This document shows, one piece after another, positions 55,592 through 58,821 of a stretch of DNA of 58,821 nt. The stretch spans positions 1-58,821 of the forward strand of contig NZ_QASO01000069.1 in assembly GCF_003052605.1 (NCBI RefSeq), read 5' to 3'. Under the pieces are notes generated by a model that was not told where the DNA came from, did not search any database, and saw only the letters and a list, made by a program, of their open reading frames with translations. The stretch's first letter is position 1, and each line of letters begins with the position of its first letter. The position numbers were made by a program, and so were the translations under genes. The stretch is from Ectopseudomonas oleovorans (GTDB lineage: Bacteria > Pseudomonadota > Gammaproteobacteria > Pseudomonadales > Pseudomonadaceae).

Positions 55592-56530
55592 ATGAAGAAA
55601 TATTTTCTGCTCTATGCCAAGGGCTTGGCGATGGGCGCTGCAGATGTCGTGCCCGGCGTTTCCGGCGGCACCATCGCTTTTATCAGTGGCATCTATGACG
55701 AGCTGCTGCGCTCCATCGCCAGTATTCCCGAAGCGTTCCTGCTGCTGCTGCGGGGCCGCATCAAGGATGCCTGGCAGATGGCCAACGCGACGTTCCTGCT
55801 GGTGCTGCTGTGCGGCATCCTGACCAGCATTCTCACACTCGCGCGGCTGATCACCTATCTGCTTGAGTACCATCCGATTCCGGTATGGTCGTTCTTCTTC
55901 GGCCTGATTCTGGTGTCTACCTATATGGTCGGGCGAGAGATCATTCGCTGGAACTGGAGCCGGGCGGTGAGTTTTCTGCTTGGCCTGGCTTTCGCCTACT
56001 GGATCACCGTTGCCGCTCCGATGCAGTGGGGCAGTGATCTGCCAACCCTGTTCCTGGCCGGTGCCATCGCCATCTGCGCGATGATTCTGCCGGGTATCTC
56101 GGGCAGCTTCATCCTGCTTCTACTCGGGCTTTACTCGGTGGTGCTGGGGGCGGTCAAGGACCTCGATCTGCTGGTTATGGCGGTGTTCGCCAGCGGCTGC
56201 CTGGTTGGCATTCTCAGTTTCGCGCGTCTGCTCAGTTGGCTGCTGTCACGTTGGCGTGACCTCAGTCTGGCGTTTCTGGTCGGCCTGATGCTGGGTTCGC
56301 TGAACAAGGTCTGGCCCTGGAAGGAGACCCTGAGCTGGCGTATCGACAGTAAAGGTGAGCAGGTGCCGCTGCTGCAGAGCAATCTGCTACCGGGGCATTT
56401 TGCAGAAATCAGTGGCCAGGACCCACAGCTCTTGCTTGCCGTGGTATTGGCAATCGGCGGTATCGCCTTGGTGCTTGGCCTGGAGTGGCTGGCTGGTCGT
56501 CAGGTGCTCGATACTGGTCGCACCGAATAA
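55592..56530 (+). CDS. DUF368 membrane protein
   Basis: The 312-residue protein has eight to ten hydrophobic segments and the hallmark N-terminus KGLAMGAADVVPGVSGGTIAF (with two GVSGG/GISGS-type repeats, the second ILPGISGSFILLLLGLYSVV). The family was recently linked to recycling of undecaprenyl phosphate across the membrane (PopT). GGAAGGA precedes the ATG. I would not expect it between pcm and nlpD in E. coli, but the pseudomonad operon has room for it. The role is from family knowledge. Confidence 0.85.
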   Translation: MKKYFLLYAKGLAMGAADVVPGVSGGTIAFISGIYDELLRSIASIPEAFLLLLRGRIKDAWQMANATFLLVLLCGILTSILTLARLITYLLEYHPIPVWSFFFGLILVSTYMVGREIIRWNWSRAVSFLLGLAFAYWITVAAPMQWGSDLPTLFLAGAIAICAMILPGISGSFILLLLGLYSVVLGAVKDLDLLVMAVFASGCLVGILSFARLLSWLLSRWRDLSLAFLVGLMLGSLNKVWPWKETLSWRIDSKGEQVPLLQSNLLPGHFAEISGQDPQLLLAVVLAIGGIALVLGLEWLAGRQVLDTGRTE

Positions 56531-56578
56531 ATACGGCACAATGGGCGCCGTACTCGGAATCATTCAGGGAGCAGTTGG

Positions 56579-57457
56579 GTGAGTTTCACCGTCCTTCACG
56601 TGCTAGTCCGCGCAGTTGCAGCGTTTCGCCTGCCGCTCGCCATGCTTGCCGCCTCCGCGTTGGCCGGTTGCGTCAGTTCGCCACCGGGTGGCGTACAGGT
56701 GGTCGACCGTGGCCAGAACCAGGGGCGTGCCCCGGTGGTTCAGCGTCAGCCTGTACGTGATGGCCACTATGTGGTGCAGCGTGGCGATACCCTCTATTCG
56801 ATCGCCTTTCGTTTCGGCTGGGATTGGAAGGCACTCGCTGCTCATAACGGTTTGCGCGATCCCTATCTGATCCGCGTGGGTCAGACGATCCGTTTCGACA
56901 ACCGCCCGGTGGGCAGCAGTCAGCAGGTCGTTTCGGCACCGCCTGCGGCCACCTCGCCCGTTGTCACTCAGCCAGTGCCCAGTCGTCCGCCGGTTGCCGT
57001 GACTGCACCGCCTGCAACTCAGCCCGCCCGTCCGCCGGTAGCCAACACGCCAGCGACTACGCCAGTAACACCAGTGAGTCGCTCGGCCAGTGGTTGGTCC
57101 TGGCCAACCGAGGGCACAGTAATCAGTCGTTTTTCCTCAAACGGTAGTTTGAATAAAGGCATTGATATCGCAGGGCAATTAGGCCAGCCTGTTTTAGCTG
57201 CGTCTGATGGATCAGTGGTGTACGCCGGGAGTGGTTTGCGGGGCTACGGCGAGTTGATCATTATCAAACACAGCGATACCTACGTAAGTGCTTACGGTCA
57301 TAACCGCAGGTTGTTGGTACGGGAGGGGCAGCAGGTCAAAGCCGGGCAAAGTATTGCCGAAATGGGGTCCACAGGAGCCGACCGGGTGAAGCTGCACTTC
57401 GAGATTCGCCGCCAAGGTAAACCTGTCGATCCGCTGCAATATCTGCCACGTCGTTGA
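56579..57457 (+). CDS. nlpD: Lipoprotein NlpD, amidase activator
   Basis: The 292-residue outer-membrane lipoprotein activates the septal amidase for cell separation. The lipobox is LAGC near residues 28-31, a LysM domain follows at about 62-107 (HYVVQRGDTLYSIAFRFGW), then a Pro/Val/Thr-rich linker (115-170) and a LytM domain. The first metal histidine of active LytM enzymes is missing (KGIDIAG) and the last motif is LHFEI, so it is likely a regulator. The start is GTG with AGGGAG upstream. The rpoS promoter usually lies inside this gene. Confidence 0.93.
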   Translation: MSFTVLHVLVRAVAAFRLPLAMLAASALAGCVSSPPGGVQVVDRGQNQGRAPVVQRQPVRDGHYVVQRGDTLYSIAFRFGWDWKALAAHNGLRDPYLIRVGQTIRFDNRPVGSSQQVVSAPPAATSPVVTQPVPSRPPVAVTAPPATQPARPPVANTPATTPVTPVSRSASGWSWPTEGTVISRFSSNGSLNKGIDIAGQLGQPVLAASDGSVVYAGSGLRGYGELIIIKHSDTYVSAYGHNRRLLVREGQQVKAGQSIAEMGSTGADRVKLHFEIRRQGKPVDPLQYLPRR

Positions 57458-57558
57458 TCCGTCGCTGACCCGTTCCATCACGTAGGAGGGACGGGCTCAG
57501 GTGTGGCCAGGACGGTTCCGCCAGAGTCTGTTGTCGAACTCAGCTAGGGACAACAACA

Positions 57559-58566
57559 ATGGCTCTCATCAAAAAAGAAGCGCCGGAGTTTGACGTCGAC
57601 GATGAACTGCTCCTCATGGAGCCAGGCATCGTTTTCGGCGAGGTTCAGGGCGATGAGGTGGAAGCACCGGTCGCACGTACCAAGGCCAAGAACGCCACCC
57701 CCTCCAAGCAGCACAAATACATCGACTACACCCGGGCGCTAGACGCCACTCAGCTTTACCTCAACGAAATCGGTTTCTCTCCCTTGCTTACTCCCGAAGA
57801 GGAAGTGCACTTCGCGCGTCTGGCGCAGAAGGGTGATCCTGCCGGGCGCAAACGCATGATCGAGAGCAACCTGCGCCTGGTCGTGAAGATCGCTCGGCGT
57901 TACGTCAACCGTGGTCTCTCTCTGCTCGATCTGATCGAGGAGGGCAACCTCGGCTTGATTCGCGCCGTGGAAAAATTCGATCCGGAGCGAGGGTTCCGTT
58001 TCTCGACCTATGCAACCTGGTGGATCCGCCAGACCATCGAACGCGCCATCATGAACCAGACGCGAACCATCCGTTTGCCGATTCATGTGGTCAAGGAGCT
58101 CAACGTATACCTGCGTGCAGCTCGTGAACTGACCCAGAAGCTCGACCATGAGCCTTCTGCAGAAGAAATTGCCAACCTGCTGGAAAAACCGGTGGGCGAG
58201 GTCAAGCGTATGCTCGGCCTCAACGAGCGAGTGTCCTCGGTGGACGTCTCGCTCGGTCCGGATTCGGACAAGACGCTGCTCGACACCCTGACCGATGATC
58301 GTCCGACCGATCCCTGCGAGCTGTTGCAGGACGATGATCTGTCGCAGAGCATCGATCAGTGGCTCTCCGACCTGACCGACAAACAGCGGGAAGTCGTTGT
58401 GCGCCGCTTCGGTCTGCGCGGCCATGAAAGCTGTACACTTGAAGAAGTGGGGCAGGAGATCGGTCTGACCCGCGAGCGGGTGCGGCAGATTCAGGTTGAG
58501 GCGCTCAAGCGTCTGCGGGAAATCCTGGAGAAGAACGGCTTGTCCAGCGACGCCTTGTTCCAGTGA
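57559..58566 (+). CDS. rpoS: RNA polymerase sigma factor RpoS
   Basis: The 335-residue stationary-phase sigma factor has region 1.2 ([11 protein letters not shown]), region 2 ([20 protein letters not shown] then [17 protein letters not shown]), region 3 and region 4 helix-turn-helix ([28 protein letters not shown]). It controls general stress and stationary genes. GGACAAC is upstream. The next features are its terminator and a group II intron. Confidence 0.97.
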   Translation: MALIKKEAPEFDVDDELLLMEPGIVFGEVQGDEVEAPVARTKAKNATPSKQHKYIDYTRALDATQLYLNEIGFSPLLTPEEEVHFARLAQKGDPAGRKRMIESNLRLVVKIARRYVNRGLSLLDLIEEGNLGLIRAVEKFDPERGFRFSTYATWWIRQTIERAIMNQTRTIRLPIHVVKELNVYLRAARELTQKLDHEPSAEEIANLLEKPVGEVKRMLGLNERVSSVDVSLGPDSDKTLLDTLTDDRPTDPCELLQDDDLSQSIDQWLSDLTDKQREVVVRRFGLRGHESCTLEEVGQEIGLTRERVRQIQVEALKRLREILEKNGLSSDALFQ

Positions 58567-58584
58567 GGTTTCGCTTCGATTATG

Positions 58585-58607
58585 AACCCGGCTCCGGCCT
58601 GGTTTTT
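58585..58607 (+). terminator. rpoS terminator
   Basis: AACCCGGC and GGCCTGGTT pair with one mismatch around TCC and are followed by TTT, just 19 bases after the stop. A group II intron begins a few bases beyond, so it is the natural flank of the insertion. Confidence 0.75.
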
Positions 58608-58610
58608 ATG

Positions 58611-58821
58611 GTGCGCCAGGCATGGCGCGTAGCGCCGTGACTGGCGCTGTCGGGTTCACTGTGGTGGTGAGCCTGGCGACTTGGAGGTGAAAGTCCTCTA
58701 CACACCCGGCAAGGGGAAGCGTTAGCCAGAGGCAAGGGTGTCGCGGGTGACTGCGAACCTGAAGGAAGCCCGAGGCAAAATGCTGGCCTGACGAACAGGA
58801 AGCGGATGAGGCGGCGCAGCG
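58611..58821 (+). mobile_element. 5' end of a group II intron, cut by the window edge
   Basis: The sequence starts GTGCGCCAGG, matching the GUGYG 5' rule, and later shows GGAGGTGAAAGTCCTCTAC (58683-58701), AAGGGGAAGCGTTAGCC, GAGGCAAGGGTGTC and TGAAGGAAGCC, runs I recall from domain I of bacterial group II introns. The reverse-transcriptase gene would be beyond the edge. The exact 5' boundary is not certain; 58611 is preferred because it follows the terminator T-run. Group II introns of class C favour sites after terminators, but the class cannot be told here. Confidence 0.75.

Overview
The window looks like part of a Pseudomonas chromosome, probably of the P. mendocina/oleovorans/alcaligenes type. 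It is GC-rich, most proteins look closest to Pseudomonas versions, and gene order from the ABC-transporter operon at 2.8 kb to rpoS at 58.5 kb follows, from memory, the P. aeruginosa PA3672-to-PA3622 block with few gaps. No species call is certain without alignment.

Region by region. (1) 1-2350 is AT-rich accessory DNA reading on the minus strand. Two integron gene cassettes can be delimited from matching attC core sites. One holds a graspetide (omega-ester peptide) ATP-grasp ligase and its short precursor peptide; the other holds an orphan membrane protein. No integrase is visible. (2) 2823-7928 is a plus-strand operon for a GldA/GldG-type ABC transporter with a DUF4340 protein, then a cold-shock gene. 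(3) 8641-16896 holds rlmA, dapE, tcdA, a periplasmic solute-binding protein, yehS, sufE-csdA, dapD and yffB: lysine/peptidoglycan precursor synthesis and sulfur mobilisation. (4) 17052-21825 is dapC-glnD-map on the minus strand. (5) 22526-36525 and on to 37151 is the translation and envelope block: rpsB-tsf-pyrH-frr-uppS-cdsA-dxr-rseP-bamA-skp-lpxD-fabZ-lpxA-lpxB-rnhB. It supplies ribosome function, isoprenoid and phospholipid precursors, lipid A and outer-membrane assembly. (6) 37223-48886 is dnaE-accA-tilS-pyrG-kdsA-eno-ftsB-ispD. (7) 48902-52521 holds an HPF-like protein, a LysR regulator and the glutathione-dependent formaldehyde detoxification pair frmA-fghA. (8) 52627-58566 is ispF-truD-surE-pcm-DUF368-nlpD-rpoS. 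The 5' end of a group II intron follows rpoS and runs off the window.

The intergenic spaces carry much mobile DNA. Four copies of a 146-193 bp MITE with IS4-like ends lie at 8468, 11110, 21939 and 23320. Two of them are identical and inverted. One has split the hairpin between rpsB and tsf, and one has itself been invaded at its terminal TA by a second, palindromic element. An inverted pair of a longer dispersed repeat brackets eno, and REP hairpins of the GTAGGAGC type are frequent. No tRNA, rRNA or CRISPR array was seen.
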